A stretch of DNA of 64,000 bases from Acanthaster planci (GCF_001949145.1 NW_019091355.1:4556838-4620837); one strand, 5' to 3'. Positions 1-14,023 are shown, counted from the stretch's first letter. The notes: a model not told the origin generated them from the letters alone. Numbers and translations: made by a program.

Positions 1-2603
1 TGCATCTCTTACAGTGGAATTCGACAACCAGAATTAGAAGCTATTACTGCGACGACACAACGCTCGTGGACAGGTGATACGCGCGCGTTACATAACTCTT
101 CGACCAATAGGGTGTCTTGATTTGCCAAGTGCACGCGCGTCAAGCTGAAGAATGTGCATGTTAGTGCAGTGCCACTGTAGTTACGGCGTCCAATCGGATT
201 GGTCTAAAAAAAATGATTTTTTCTGTTGTCTTTCTTAAGAGTCAACTATGTTACTACGTAATAATCACTAAAGTTGAAAATGGGCACCTTCCATTTATTT
301 TGAACTGAAGTTTAGATCAATTGACGGCCACAGCATGTTCGTTCATTTTTTTTGAAGCTTAGTTAAGCTTTGAACGAATGAAGTGAAGGGGCGTGTTATC
401 CAACAAACACAGCAAAGTGGACGGTCTTTTTAAAACTGTCGAGGGATAGAGTGATTATTGAAATGTTCTTTTCCGACGCTCCTTTGCAGTGGAATGTCTT
501 TCCACGCGTCAGCTTTCTTCTCAAATGTTTCTCTGATACTTTAAAATGTTTACACCTGGAAGGCCTTTTTCGTTCCTTTGTCTGCCTGTCGTAGTATGCA
601 ACTGGCTCAAAGTGTGGCCATTCAGCATCAACAGGATGGAGGTGGAATCAGGAATTTCAACAGGAGATCTTTGCTAGCCCACACAAAGTATTTCCAAGCA
701 ATGCCTATAGTCTCGGTAATCGCTGCATATGATGGATGGGCAGCCGGGACACCAACATAATGCATTACCGAATCATTTACCAACTTTAAAAGTTCACCAC
801 CAACTCGCAGAGCAACCCCGGTCCACCTTTTCCTTCGGCGCAATTTGAACTGGGATCCAAAACCTGGGGTCCAAACTGCGTCCCGCTGTTTTGAACTCGC
901 GAGGGGCATCGATTTTCTCTGTGCCAGACTATCAGGCGTGACACTGCCCACTCCATCAAGTTCGGGGAAGGAACACGTCTGACGGGCAAGCACGGAAGAA
1001 TCTCGGAGTTGTTTATCGGCGGGCGCAAGAGCGTGTCACGCAACAAACCGACTCCGGTACGCGCTGGCTTGTCAATCTCATTTCGCCGTCGTGCTTTTTT
1101 CAATTCTCTTTCTCCCACTCAGGGTGACAATGACAGACTTGTGATGTAAGGAGCGCACCTGGCCAGCCACTTCCCTGCCCCCCTCTCATTTTGTGAGAGG
1201 CATGCGAGCGCCTTCGGACGAACTTTTATGGTGTGGATACTGAAGGCATAGGTTCGAGGGGGGTACTCCCTTGTCACATATCACGGAGGCGGTGTGCTGA
1301 ACTGTTGAGAAAACTGCTCAGTTCAGGAGAGAATTCAGACCTGGCGTGCTCGTAAAACTCCGAGCATACTTCTGGAACGGTTCTGGAAGCAAGGTGCTTG
1401 TTTACAGCTCGTGGGCCTGAGAACTAACTGGCGCTGACGTTACGCTCTGCACGTTGCAGGTAGGTCAGTCAACATTATGGTCCAGGAAGTATGCAAAATG
1501 TGACTTCGTCGGAATTTTGGATTTGGAAAGCACTTGATTACAATGGCGGCAACTGGCCACATTTGTTATGTGTATAATAGGTAGTCAGCTTTGTAATTCT
1601 CGAGTGTATCTCTCTTACGCGTCTCTGGCTGACCAGGTACCCCCAAACAATTACATAGGATGGATCACTACTTGTGGCAGGATATCAGGTGGTAGGTTGA
1701 CAACAAGGCGATCCTTTTCCATGGAAAAAAAATATTTGGCTTATTCTTCCAAATCTATTTCCTTTAATATGATGCAGTGTTAAAACCTTACAGAATCTTT
1801 CAAATTTAAACCCTAAGGTTCTATAAAATCCGTCTGAAAGGTTCTATACAGTGGGGTGACATTTTCGTCGGGTTCCCTTAAGTTTATCGCGATCTATCAC
1901 GCATACCTGGAATTCCGTTCAGCGCCAGTTGCCTCGAGGAACCATACCTCTCTGTCAAGCTGTTGCTTCAAGACGTGAGACAAACAGTGTGCTCATGTAC
2001 CATGGACAGAACATGCATGTTGACAGACAACCGGAAGACTAGCGGTATGAAGATGACGATATTTACGACAAAAAACGACAAATACGTCAAGTGAAGTTAC
2101 TAAATGCGGGTTTTTTGGGGGAGGCTATTGTTGTTATGTGGTTTTTTTTTCAAAAAAGAGACTGGCGTATATTTCATGGATGCATTAAAAGCAGCTGTAA
2201 ATGCACTTTTACTAAAGTGAATATTTTTTTCCCATGCGGGATCATTTCTCATATTGCTCTGTAATTTCCCAGAATACCCCCAAAGTGTTCTGAGAATGCC
2301 TAAGATTTTGCAGAAGACGTGAAGCTATAGTACTGAAGATTACGAACATTTTTATACGGTCACTTGCAGGGGTAGGTGGTACGTTGACTCTTGTTCCCGT
2401 CATTCGGGGTCGAGACCCGTTTTTCTCAAACTTGTATCCACAGAAAATGCATGTTGGGTATACATGCGTTCAAAGATGGGTCTGTACATTTCGCCTCCCT
2501 ACTTCATAAACATCGTACGTGCGTGCATTACGACCTGTGTTTTGCTTTCAACTGTTACGTTGCCAAACAGTAACAATCATCAAGTATTAAATTAACTAGA
2601 TAA

Positions 2604-2927
2604 ATAAACCTTTTGCGAGTTAAATTGAATAAAATCCGATCCACTGAATTGATTCACTGCACATAAACATAGCAACTTAAATTCCCCGGACTAAAGACAC
2701 TGTTGCTATACCTTGTAATTCGGAGCAAGCGTTGGCATAGCGACCACCACCTCTGGCATGGACTGGTTCCTTTTGTGCTTGTCCATTGAAAGCAGTATTG
2801 ATGTAAGGAGTCTCTTGTATACTAAGCAAAAGTCTGTAGTATGGCAAATTCAAAACGTTATGTACACCTGAATTAAAAGAACTCAGTGTGCCAGAGTTTA
2901 TTCAAAATTAACATGCGAAAGGCTTAT
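2604..2927 (-). mobile_element. Foldback/MITE element, copy 1
   Basis: The ends are inverted repeats: the left end (ATAAACCTTTTGCGAGTTAA and onward, about 45 bases) matches the reverse complement of the right end with scattered mismatches. The inside matches the second copy at 32668-33031 in opposite orientation, including GACTGGTTCCTTTT, the segment around CATAGCGACCACCACCTCT, and ACTGTTGCTATACCT. No coding capacity. The boundaries are accurate to a few bases and no clear target-site duplication is visible. Confidence 0.65.
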
Positions 2928-4611
2928 CTCAGCTGCCATACAACCATGACGTCATAAAATCAGCACTAAGTGGTTTGTATTGTCATTGGCAGGGTCTTAT
3001 TATGTATAATAACATAAAAAAACCAGCTACTTCATATCTGCTGCCCTCCTCCGACAATGATAATAGTCCCATGAAACTACCCAGTACATGTGATAAAGAA
3101 CTCGTCACTCTGGGTGTCCCAAGGCCCGTTCTTGGGCAGATAGGGTCTGCCTGTTGTGACGGTACTTTTTAAGGATTGGCGTCTGTTTGGGTAATCTGGC
3201 ACTTTTGTCAGCGAGATAAAAATAAAAGTGAATGTCACATCCTTCATCCAAACGTCACACATGGCATTGCTATTACGAATATCAAGCCCATCGTCAACAT
3301 GAACTTTCGAAATGTTCCTCCATGTATAACAGATCTTCGGCGGTAGCCGCTCGAGCCTTATAAATTGTCTCCATGTCAGCGGCGCTGTTACAGTGAGCTG
3401 CCGGATTAAGTCAAATTTGTCTAGCATTCGCTCCGACATCACCCGTAAAATCCCTCTCCACCGAGACCCTCCGTACTTGAAGTTGAACTTTCGAATTTAG
3501 AGGTTTCGTCAAGAGGAAGAAAAAAAAATCGGATCCCCTCCGGGCTGCGAGGGCAGGGATGACCTCAGTCGGAAGCGAGTGATCCTAAGAACCTGGCTTG
3601 AATTCTCCCGCGTCCGTCATCGAGTTCAGCCGGTGGGCTTGTCGAGGACGGCGGAGAAAACAAGCTGGTGGTAGTAGAGGGAGAGAAAAAGGACACTCGA
3701 GATTCTCGATTTCCCATGGTGTCGAGACAGAAGGGGCCTGATCTACGAACAGCGTGGAGCAATGAGGATATCTTTCTTCGGTAGTCAGGGGGTGAATCGC
3801 GCCGCTGGGCCCCGTGGGGGATGCCGGCCGCGCGCACCCCAGGCGGTACAGCAACGTTTTGTTTTATTTTTTTCCGGAGCGGAAGATTGGAGCTAGATCA
3901 TCTTCGAGATGTATTGTGGTTGTTGAGTTCAGTTTGGGTCAGGGTCAGAGGCGCGGTTTCTTACGGCGTGGGGGTCGCACCTTGCTCACGTGCTGTGCAA
4001 ACTCTAAGTGAGGTTATTGTTCTAACCCAAAGAAAGTGCTGACTTTGAAGAACAAGTTCAACATTCAAATTGTGGTGTACATTTAAATGCGTTTGATAGA
4101 GGGATGCCAATACGACGCTTTTAGCGTCGATCTGCGCACTTCCGCGTTTGAAAACGAGGCTGTATGTGTCAGCTTCAATTCTTAATACGATCTAACGATT
4201 GAAAGTAAGGAGTCAAGACACCAAATGCATAACTGTATGTTAAATTCAGACTTTTCAGGCTGCACATTTTTGTGGAAGAGTCTTTCAGGATGACTCCACA
4301 CGTCAAATCAAAAGAAAAAAATAACGGCAATTTACTGCGAACTAACGCACCTGAGATGGTCGTGTACCTGCATGTGCAGTGGGCGTGGTTTAAACTGAAG
4401 TAGCGTCACACTTACGAAGCGGATACTGCATGTATTGTGTCGACTCCGGGGGCGCGCCTCGGGAGAGCCTCGGTTTCGATACGGATATACGCAGACGGCG
4501 CTAACGTGAAATCCCTCCATGGTTTCATCTCTTAACACATTCAGATGATTTCACACAGCTTTACTTCTTAATCTTATATCATGGGTAGTCAAATAATACA
4601 GAAGGAATCTA

Positions 4612-4849
4612 GGCCGTTTTCCAGTACTCAACTTCGTCTCCGTCTCAGGCTTCGTCCCTGAAACCAATCCCCAATTGTGGGCCTGAAGCGTTTAAATCAA
4701 ATTGGATTACTGTAAGTTTTTGCTCTCTTGCATCTTATATGATGTGTTGTGGCACTATTGGACTAATCAGTGCGATTACAGATTCAAAGTCAGGTTGCAG
4801 AAAAAAAACAGTTGAAGCCTGAGCCGAAGTTGAGTATTGGAAAACGGCC
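4612..4849. mobile_element. MITE-like element with about 37-42 base terminal inverted repeats
   Basis: Left end GGCCGTTTTCCAGTACTCAA and onward (4612-4653) is matched by the reverse complement of 4813-4849, differing by a few substitutions and a six-base insertion (TCTCCG) in the left arm. The interior of about 160 bases is non-coding. No certain target-site duplication. A second copy was not seen in the window. Confidence 0.7.
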
Positions 4850-7800
4850 CCTGAGTGCTCTTTCGATGGCATCATATCGTTTCCGGTACAAGAAAAAAAA
4901 CTCCGTTTAGAAGATAATGAAAATTGCTTCTGGAAATATTGTGTGCATATATGAGTTATATTCTCTCTATATCAAGATTCCTGAAAATCAAACTTACCGA
5001 ATTAAAGTTTGTTTGGAACGTAGTGAGTGATTTTTGAAAAGGTGACGATATTTTTTCCGACTCAGGCAAGAAGTATGACTGCGGGGCTGTACTTGAGGTG
5101 AGTTTTATAATTGTCATTGCGATCCACCAGAAGTGCGTGTACTCTTTGACAGATACAAGTCCAGTCAGAGGAAAAGATGAGTCAAAATGCTCGTCCTAAT
5201 TTCTAAAAGATATCAGCTTACGGCGTCTTTTCTTTAAACCCATTTCATCCTTCACTAATAAGAACAATTTAGAAAGCGAATTGTTCGTTTACTTTTGTCT
5301 CTTATTTTTTTTTTCTTCTGACAAATGACATTCCGGCATGTGACTGTTCAAGTTCATTATAAAGTATATAACGCGATTAACCAGTGAGGCTTCAAACGTT
5401 AGACGGCAAGGTTTTTTTCGGCTCGACTGATCCAACATAAGCTAGAATACCAAAGTAGAACACCGCCTTATGAAAGGTTATAGTCCTCAGGATATGACAA
5501 AGTAAATCGCATTCTCACAATAGAATTAGATACATTGCAACTCTTTCGCCATAAGTCCCGTGGGCATTGGCAATAGACGACAACGACGGGGTACTTCGTT
5601 AGTCAATCGGGAGTATTTGCTTGTTGACTGTTTGGACGGTTTCCCTAATAGAGGACAATTAGTCGCAAAGGGTGGATTGCTTGGGGTCGATGTACTATGA
5701 CGATGCCAGCAAGTTGGCTTCACATCGTGCCCAACCGGATCCCGCCTAACCCGTTTATAAGACGGTATACCGTGCCTTGACACGGCCTTTCATTCAGGGC
5801 GACGGGAAACACTCATGTAACACGAGGCAAACTGACGACTCCGAGATCATAATTTAATCAACGTAGTAAATAAGAGATCAAAGACATGCAGGATGCGTGT
5901 CATTGTGGATCCTAATCATTTGTACTTGGACAAGTTAACCTAAAATGATTTCGTGCTTGGCAACACTTGCACGTTGAAGGCGTGTTGATTGTGATGCCTT
6001 ATTAAAGTAAGAATTCAGATTTCTGTGATTGCGTCACAGGTGAGAGTGTTTCCTCCAAAAACGTTCAAGCAGGAAAACTCTCTTCGTTCGTAATTAAAAC
6101 GACGCCAACAGCGTTCACATCTCAACTCATTGAGGATATCCGAACTAATGACGTGTCACGCCTTACTCACCTCACTCTCCAAAGTGTAGATCAAACTATT
6201 AGTTCACAAAAATCCCCCTTAATTGACAAGCATTAGCGGCCTTGCATTGTTTAGTTTGATGCCCATTCCTTTTATTTTTTTATTCCAGTCGAAGATTTCT
6301 GTCATTTTTGTAAATCGTAAGGTTCTTTCCTCATTTCGTAGGTCTGCACCACTTTTGATCTTGGTCTGTACTTTCTTAAAGAAAGACCTGAACGAAAATA
6401 CTCTGTTCAATGAGAACAGAACTTACGATTAATAATGATTACTTCAATTAACTATCATGTTGTCTAATTACCATGAAATACGTTTCACTCGCGTTCTTGC
6501 AAGTTTATTGTCTGTCTCTTTTATCGCTGAAAATTTTATGAATGGTTTTACTTCTTTGTATAATGAAAATTTTACATTTCAGACATAAGTCGGACATACT
6601 GCGATGAGTTAAACCTCCACCCAACCGTCGTCGGTGGGCGCAGCTCGAGCTTCACTATATTTACCCTTGGGTTAAGTCTCCCCAGAAGCCACGCGGGATT
6701 AACTAAACAAACCCACCCATTACCTCCACTCTGTGCGGCCTCCCCGCGCGATGATACACGCGTGGATCATCTCCCCGCCTAAAATCTTCCCTTCCCCCCC
6801 CAAAAAAAAAGGGCTAAAGACGTCAGTAATCACGGTCTGAGTGCAACACCCCCCCCCTTGTCAGTCTTATCAGAAATTTTTCGGGAACTTTGGAATTAGC
6901 GGGAGTTGTCAAATTCACTCGCTATCTGTTTCAGTCATGTTGGCAAAGGGGATGACTCTGCAAAAGTCGGCCGTGAGTCCCTGTCAGTTGCCATTAGGCC
7001 GCCAGCCTTAAACAGGAGAGACCATTTACTCCTCGGTATCTTCACCCAGCTATCAGTTTTACTTTTGGCCAACATCGGATCAGTCAAATGGCATTTCGAA
7101 GCCGACACATTTAAGTGTTATTGTCAAGCAACTCTTGCCATTTTTGCCCAAACTGTGAACCGGAGACCACAAGGGAAGTGTCAATAAATTATTCCCCACG
7201 GGGTGATCGTTGCCAAAAATAAACAAACAAACAATACGCTGAGGTTGAATAAGGACAAGTTTTTAACAATATTGAGTCACTGATTAAGCGCTAAGAATAC
7301 ATCCGAACATAGGGCTTCTGCCCCCATTCACTACCGTGCACGGTCCGCCCAAAATCAATGCGGTGGCCAACTTCAAATTAACAGCTCAGCCCTCTGTGAC
7401 TCAAATGCCGAAATCGAACCTTTCCGCTTCTGTAATTTGATTGTTTGCAAGTATCATATTACGAGAGCTTCCTTTAAGTCATTTTTTAAACATGAATTTC
7501 AGTTTATAGCACTGAGCATGTTGTTCATGCGTTTTAAGTTAGGAAGCTAGGAAGCGGGGTCGTATACAGACAGGAGGCATCGTGTCCAGGTGCATGGCCG
7601 TCATGAAAGGTGGGCACCTCTGCTATTGCGTGTCACTGAAGTTCACGAGACCAGCACTGTTCATTATCGGCATCCGGGAAGGGGGGGAGACCTACGCAGT
7701 ATACTCGTCACCTCTGGCTGTACTTTATGGAGCTTGACAACACCACTTGCTGCTGTCTGTTTCACGAATGGGCGTAACCCAACTCAGCCGTTCCCAATGA

Positions 7801-8626
7801 CTCCAAGAAACAATACATCACAGGGCGCTGATGCAGAAGGAGAGAAAAAAAAGGGCGGGTACCGATTTAACGAACCCAGCAATGTCAGTCGGTCAAGTGG
7901 GTGATTAGACCTGACATGGCGGGCTAGCAAGCATTGGTCCGTCGTTTCATCATCATCGACTAGTGGAGGGCCGCAGCCGGGACTGTGAGCCTCATCCGTC
8001 CGTGTGTGGTTGCCTCGTAATTTCTCATGTGATCACGCAGCCGGGCCACTGGTTCGCCGATCACCGCTTGGCGTTGCACGGCATTTCCGGAATTCCTTCA
8101 GCCATTCGCTTGTTTCGACGAAGGCTTGGGATAGCCTTTGGAGTCCTAGAATCGCCCCGGGCATTCTAGCGATTGGTTCTAGTCGGCTACACACTCATAA
8201 GCTACTTGACTCTAACCTCGTTCCTGTATTTGCCCATAACAGGCATATTGCTCATCATCTGATCTGTGAGGCCTGCCTACTGGCTGGGTTCCCGTTGATG
8301 CTATTGGCTGAAAGTTTGGGTCTCCTGTGAAGACAGCTAGTGATCTCATCTGACTGAAAGTTTTTGCTCTTAAGGTCGGTCTGTACGCCTCTTGCACGAC
8401 GCTGAGCTTCTCGGTTGACTTGGGATTCTGGAGTAAAAGTGAACGTATCAAACTTGTTGGCATCGTGGAAAGAGCCTTTTGTCGGCGTGGTCTGTTTAAT
8501 ATTTCAGGTAAGATTATAATGTAAAATTGACATTTCTTTTCCTTTTCAAAGAAATTATTTTTCCTCTTATCAAAGTTTCAGTTTGATTTAACAAGTAACA
8601 CTTAAAAAAAACTGACTTGAGTATTT

Positions 8627-8697
8627 AATACCCTTGGTATCCATACAGGACGACACCAACCCAGTGTTTTCCGATACGCATGGATACCAAGGGTGTT
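8627..8697. repeat. Inverted repeat (18-base arms, one mismatch), probably the core of a short MITE
   Basis: CCCTTGGTATCCAT (left arm 8627-8644) and ATGGATACCAAGGG (right arm 8680-8697) are inverted around a 35-base spacer. Flanking sequence with repeated ACACCA/TGGTGT words suggests that the arm pair belongs to a somewhat longer inverted-repeat element of roughly 8610-8735. Confidence 0.6.
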
Positions 8698-11600
8698 AGT
8701 TTGACACCAATTCAACACCACAGATTTTGCAGTGACATTTCACTTTTGAGCGTTGCCTAGTGCCTATTACTTGGTGTCCTTTCATTAATACATCAGATGC
8801 TTCCGTTTAATGTAATGTTGACCACTTTGTTTTTATCGATTCTGCGATACTCCCATCCTAAGTCCCGTCGTCCAGAATTTTACTTTTTAGGTACTCGGAT
8901 AACTTGGACCTGATATCAAATAATATTGTCAGCAAGCCTTTTCAAACAAAACACGTGTATTTGTTTCCTTTAGTACAGCTCACATGATAAATTACAGGAG
9001 TAATTTTCTAAATTCACTCCAAAATGTGTATCTTCTTCAGTCGGAGTTTAAGCTCCTATAATTCACATGTCGGTGGCGAAGGCCTATAGTAACGAAGGGA
9101 AAGAACCCAAACCAACCGTGAGATTGAATATCCTGAGCTTGAGATTGGCCGGTTCCGCACTCGCGCCTCTTTGTGTAGAGCCAGGCAGGCCCGCCACAAA
9201 TTGTCGAGTTGTCGTTGCCTAATTCTATGGCCTGCCTAACCCATGAAGTTATTTTTTTCCCTCGAGGCTTACCGCGCTGGTTTTACGCGGGACAAACACT
9301 GATTTTTAAGGAAATAAATTACACTTGTTAAATTTCTGGAAATGGCTAGCTTTTTGTAATGGAGCAAGTTTTTTTCTCCAAATTTCACGAGACTTCATGG
9401 TGCAAAGTAAATGTTGTACAGCATTGTTTTGAAGTGGCTCTGTCAGGCACGTTGGATTGAAACGAAAATGGAAAACGCAGTTTAAGGTATGAAGTTGTAG
9501 TTTTTTTTTTACTAGCATGCTATTATCATTTCGATGTATAACGTACTTAATGTTAAAATACGACTTAGGCAAACACTACAAGTAAACGTTTGTTAAAAGT
9601 CATCACATGTGTCGTTTTGGTTTCTCCTAAAGAACATTTGCCGGTGTTTCTTGGGGAAAGAAGAGTCCAAATTTATGAGGCTGTGTTGAGTTTTATATTA
9701 ACACTCCCAATTAACAGTTCATTGATGCCAACAGAAGGATAAATAACACAGCAAAAGGGGCAACAATTCATTGAACAATACAGAAATATTAAGTACACCA
9801 TTTGCTTTCACCATTATGGGCTCTAAATCATTTTTTAAAAATGTGGGCCAGTTGCTGATAAAATTAGTTAATAAATAACGAGGGACAACTTTTTACAACT
9901 CATCAGCGGGCTCTGCGCTATTTAATTTCAATTCTTTTGGAAGAATCGCGCCATCGATGTTACAGCCAGACTTTAGGTCTTACCCATTGCCGTTCAACTA
10001 CTGTAGTACATTTCCCGACTCTAATCTTTTCGAGACATCGCCCAGGCTTCGACGAGGGCTGCTGCTTGCTTCCCTAAAGCTGAGAGGAAACAGCAGCCCT
10101 GTTCGCAGTTATCTACGGCAGTCAACACTCTGAGGAGAAGTTAAGCAGGGCTTTCCAAAGCCCCCTCCCCCTCTCCCTCGCTTCTGAACATGTGTCGTCG
10201 TTCGTCAAACAGTGAACAGGCTCAACCCGCGAAATGGTTCATATCTCGGCAAATTTCCGGGCTGGATGGGTGCGGGGACGGGCTATCACAGGTGCAGGAG
10301 GCTGCAAGCTTCGGGTGAAGACATACATGTTCTTAGCTTTTTTCTTTCGGATAAAAACGTTAAAGAAAAACTCTCTTTTTCCTTTTTTAAAACTTTGATA
10401 ACAGTTTTAAGATGAAAAAAGCAACATTTTAGAGAATGCACTCTGATCGAAGAAATTAGTTCAACTTTGCTGCATAAAACTTTAGAAAAGTTACACCAAT
10501 TTTAAGAGGGCATTTTTTGGTCCATCGTTTATCCCATGAGACGAACACAGACCACAGGGTCGATGTAATTAGAAAAAAAACCTTTCAAGCTAGGGCATGA
10601 GTAGGGTATTCAGCAGGTAAAACATTGTGAAATTTGTTAGTTGGTCATTAACCTTCACACATGCCACCTCAGACCGGGTCTCATCTCAATTGAGGTGAGT
10701 TCGAATCCAGACAACGGCTTTGGGCTGGATAAAGGCGAGTGTTTCAGGATTCGTGTAAGAGGAAGTTTTGTCAACAGTGCGAATGGGGAACAAGACGTTT
10801 GATGTGCCCGACAGGTGAGCCTCTAAACTTGCTGCCCTCGTATCATTTTTCGAAGAATAAAACTAGGGGTTTGCACTGAATCATTGCCCGGAACAGAGCG
10901 TAAACTTGGGTGCCGTCAACTGTTTTGCGGAAAACGCCCAGGCAATGGAGATTGAACCAGTAACAGGTGGACAGCGCAAATGCGTCACACGACCTTCCTA
11001 ACAATCACATAGCCGCCATTCAGAGCTTTACCATATTTAACTCTGCTCGGCAGTGTTTTCGACAATCTGGTTGGTCAGTTGCGATCGAAGCCGATGACGT
11101 AATGGGGGATATTTACAGGGAAAACACTCAGCCTCGCGTGCGATGGAGAGCTGCTCCAAAGTTACAGCGTACACAGTTTTGGGCGGATGACGAACCTGTT
11201 ATCAGCGCGAACTTTTAGAGGGAAAAAGCTAAAGTGTGCCGACTTTACGAAAGTACACTTTTAATCACAGTAAGCCTGAAAGTAAGCTGCAAGGCTCGCA
11301 AGGTCAAACCTTATCAGAGCGAAGCCGAATTATAGTAATCCAGACGCGTTACAGTATGCATAGTTATTGATCCAATCCTTGCTTGTAGACATAAACTCTG
11401 TCGAAAGAACGAAAGAGTTCTGTTCTTCAAATAACGCCTCTAAATGTGAGTAATTTTTCTTTTGCACATGTTCAGATACTGGAATTTCCTCCGTTTTCTT
11501 TAAAGATTTATAACGATTTGCATATCGAGGTTTGAACAAAAGAAATTCAGATTTTTCGGTTTGTTTGTCTGTCCGTTTGTTTTTAGATTTTCGGAAAGAC

Positions 11601-12554
11601 GACGCGCTCTCAAGGGATTGTCCATGGAAAGAATGAGATATAGAATTAGAGCATGGGTTTTAGAAATGGAACTCGTTTAGCCTCTCTCAATACCGACAAA
11701 TTCCATATTCACTGGGTTTATTCTCACTCCTCTAGTTGCTTGATCTGGGGAAACCATAGAAGGAGATTTCACCTTATTTTCCACTGTTATTGTCATGAAC
11801 TTCAGCTATGAGTAGCCGACCACTACATGCAGAATCTGCGGCTGACTTTCCTAGAGGCCCTCTCGAGAATTCCACAAATTGTCGTTTCCTTGGCCGTTAA
11901 TTGAATCATTTGTCCCAGCGGGAGCCGATCAAGCGCTAATTGGCGGGTCGGATTCCACGGAACGCTGAGAGAAAAATGGCCCAAACTTGGCAGGTCTTTT
12001 AACATTGCATGCTGAGAAAAATTTCGAACAAAAGCCATGATTCTGCGTTACCCAGCTCGGCAGGACGCATTTTTATCAAAGCACTTGAACTTTTATCTTT
12101 GATTTTTTTGTTTTAAGTTCGTGTTTAGTTCAACTCCGACTTCAAAAAAACTTTTTTTCATCGGCCCATTCGAACGATACGGAATGCCTGTCATTAATTT
12201 GAACGGGTAATGCATGCAAAAATCGTCCGGCTTAACCGATGTGAAACTGATGTCCATTGTTACAGTTGACCATGTTGGAGACGACACCCTGATTGCATAA
12301 TAATTGTTACAGGTCTTTAAGAGCACTCCTTTTCTCTTTCTTCTGAGTGGGAGGGGTTGACGCCTTCAGCTTGCTGTAGGAATTATAGGGTGACTAATGA
12401 ATAATGTGAGCCAATACCGTCGCCCTTCGGAAATGGAGGAATTCGAGAGTTGATAACGAATGAGGAATAGCCAAATTGGCGTTATAAAAATGACCGACTA
12501 TGACGCAACAATGACATCGGCTTCTCAAGGAGAAACGAACGTTATCGCTTTCTG

Positions 12555-12570
12555 TACACTCTAAAAATTG
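12555..12570. repeat. Possible solo end of a CACTCTAAAAATT element
   Basis: TACACTCTAAAAATTG resembles the termini of the two MITEs at 39341 and 51691, but no matching opposite end was found nearby. The following 150 bases are rich in GTTTAAC/GTTAAAC words in both orientations and may be a different or degraded element. Confidence 0.3.
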
Positions 12571-13560
12571 CGTTGGGCAGTCTGGAAGCACGTTCAGATG
12601 TTAAACAATTTAATGTCCAATTGTTAAACACTATCCATGAGAAGTTTAAACATGTTTATCATTTATACATGTTTACAACCTAAACAGTGTTACAAAAATG
12701 TTCAATGGCTAAACACTCTGGCGAGTAAAGTTGGGATCTTCCGTCCGATTCATTCAATGATATGGTGTGATAATGAAGGTGCAATTCTCGCATATCAGCG
12801 GCCGTCTTGACAAGGAGGTAGACTATCACAGCCAGTGGTCAAACACAAACACACAATAAGAAAGAATTCATGCAAGTATTAAAGTTCGATCTGTGAGAGA
12901 TATTTAAATGAGGAACCCCAAGGTGTCTTCTCTTATATTCTTAACATTGTATAGCTTTTCTTTTCCTAAAAAGGACTACAATTGCAGATTTGTTTTTCAT
13001 GTAGACAGCCCGATAGGCCTACATTAGACTTAATGGGTGAAACGTCCAAGAAGTCACTAGTGAAAGGGCATAAATGAAGTTACGACGAGAAATGTCAATT
13101 CAAACACTTGCAGACGTGTAGACAGGAAACGTTGAATGTTTGAAAGGTCAGAGTATACACCTTTCTTGCTTTATTTTAAGAATCCAATAACAGCCAACAA
13201 TGCGGTTCCTGTTCAACTACCGACCCGTGAATCATGACAACTCAGCGGTGTCGCTGCCTGCTTGGTTTAGGGCAAAAATAAACACGCGGGAGCCTGCTGC
13301 TTGGCTATCCTGTCATTTGGAAGAAACAGGACAAGGACGGGGACGAGCACAATTAGAACAAACTTTAGGCAGTCATGCGTCACGACAACGAACATTCACA
13401 GATCATTATGTGCGATCCTTAGACTAATCGTGCAAAGTAAACGTCCAGCTCCCGCGGAAACGGTGCATCATCTTCTCTTTTCGGTTTTCAGCATGTGCCC
13501 CTTCCTGGTTGAGAAAAATATGTATAAACGTGAAGCATATCTTTATTTCCAACAGCAACC

Positions 13561-14023
13561 ATGTTCAAGTTTGACAACAGACGACCTTTCAGTGATATTC
13601 TGCCGTCGTTTAATCACTTCGGCGCAAACAACGGCACCCAACACACCAACGGGTCTCCCGTCTCCACCAACGGAACCGAGTTGCTGAACATGGACACAAA
13701 CGCCTTGCAGCAGCAACAGCAGCACCAGCCGCAGCCACAGCAGCAATCGGTTGGACACAACGGCCACGTGTCGCCGGGGATGCTGGTGCAGGCGGACTCC
13801 AACGGCTACGGGATCCCGACCACCCCGCACCGCGTGCTGGAGAAGAGCGGGCCGCCGGCCGCTCCAGGCCTGATAGACACCGGCTCGACCGACCGACACC
13901 AACCGCGGATGACCGAGTTGTGCACCGTCGGCGCATCCTCAGCCGGGTCGAGAGCCATGGTGGACATCGTCATGGATGACGTCGAGGTCAAAGGTCGAAA
14001 GATCAGCCGGAGTGATGTTAATG
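13561..14023 (+). CDS. pitx: Pitx long-isoform first coding exon (poly-Gln N-terminus)
   Basis: Encodes residues 1-154 plus the first base of a split Gly codon. The ATG at 13561 has A at -3. An in-frame TGA at 13531-13533, with no ATG in between, supports this start. The exon ends at ATG|GTAAGT (donor at 14024), a strong site, and joins in phase to the homeobox exon at 26669. The product is low-complexity and probably disordered. It begins MFKFDNRRPFSDILPSF, has a Gln-rich run at residues 50-62 (CAG/CAA codons, 13708-13746), then a Ser/Pro/Gly-rich part, then an acidic-to-basic stretch VDIVMDDVEVKGRKISR near 134-150. I do not recognise this N-terminus from vertebrate Pitx1, 2 or 3. FSDIL at 10-14 only loosely resembles the Groucho-binding eh1 motif. 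A pyrimidine-rich tract and CAG ending at 13555 could be a splice acceptor, so the 5' UTR may itself be spliced from an exon further upstream. Confidence 0.88.
13708..13746 (+). repeat. pitx: CAG/CAA-rich tract encoding poly-Gln in the pitx long form
   Basis: Mixed CAG and CAA codons, with a few CAC and CCG/CCA codons, encode a Gln-rich run at residues 50-62. The codon mixture suggests a fairly stable tract rather than a pure triplet repeat. Confidence 0.85.

Larger units (their letters stand above)
1..13560. other. Upstream flank of pitx, no supportable gene
   Basis: Short ORFs occur on both strands (longest about 120 aa), but none shows a recognisable domain, sustained coding character or matched splice sites. 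The stretch holds inverted-repeat elements at 2604-2927, 4612-4849 and 8627-8697, a possible solo element end near 12555, and homopolymer runs near 6795 and 6850. Parts must include the regulatory DNA and possibly untranslated exons of the long pitx form, but I cannot place a promoter. Confidence 0.6.

Noticed and set aside
7590-8330. Run of overlapping ORFs that could be exons of another gene
   Set aside because: No domain, no consistent splice phases, and codon use unlike the pitx exons.
10680-10720. B-box-like GAGTTCGAATCCAG suggesting a tRNA gene or SINE
   Set aside because: No pairing T stem, no acceptor stem and no convincing A box at the right distance.
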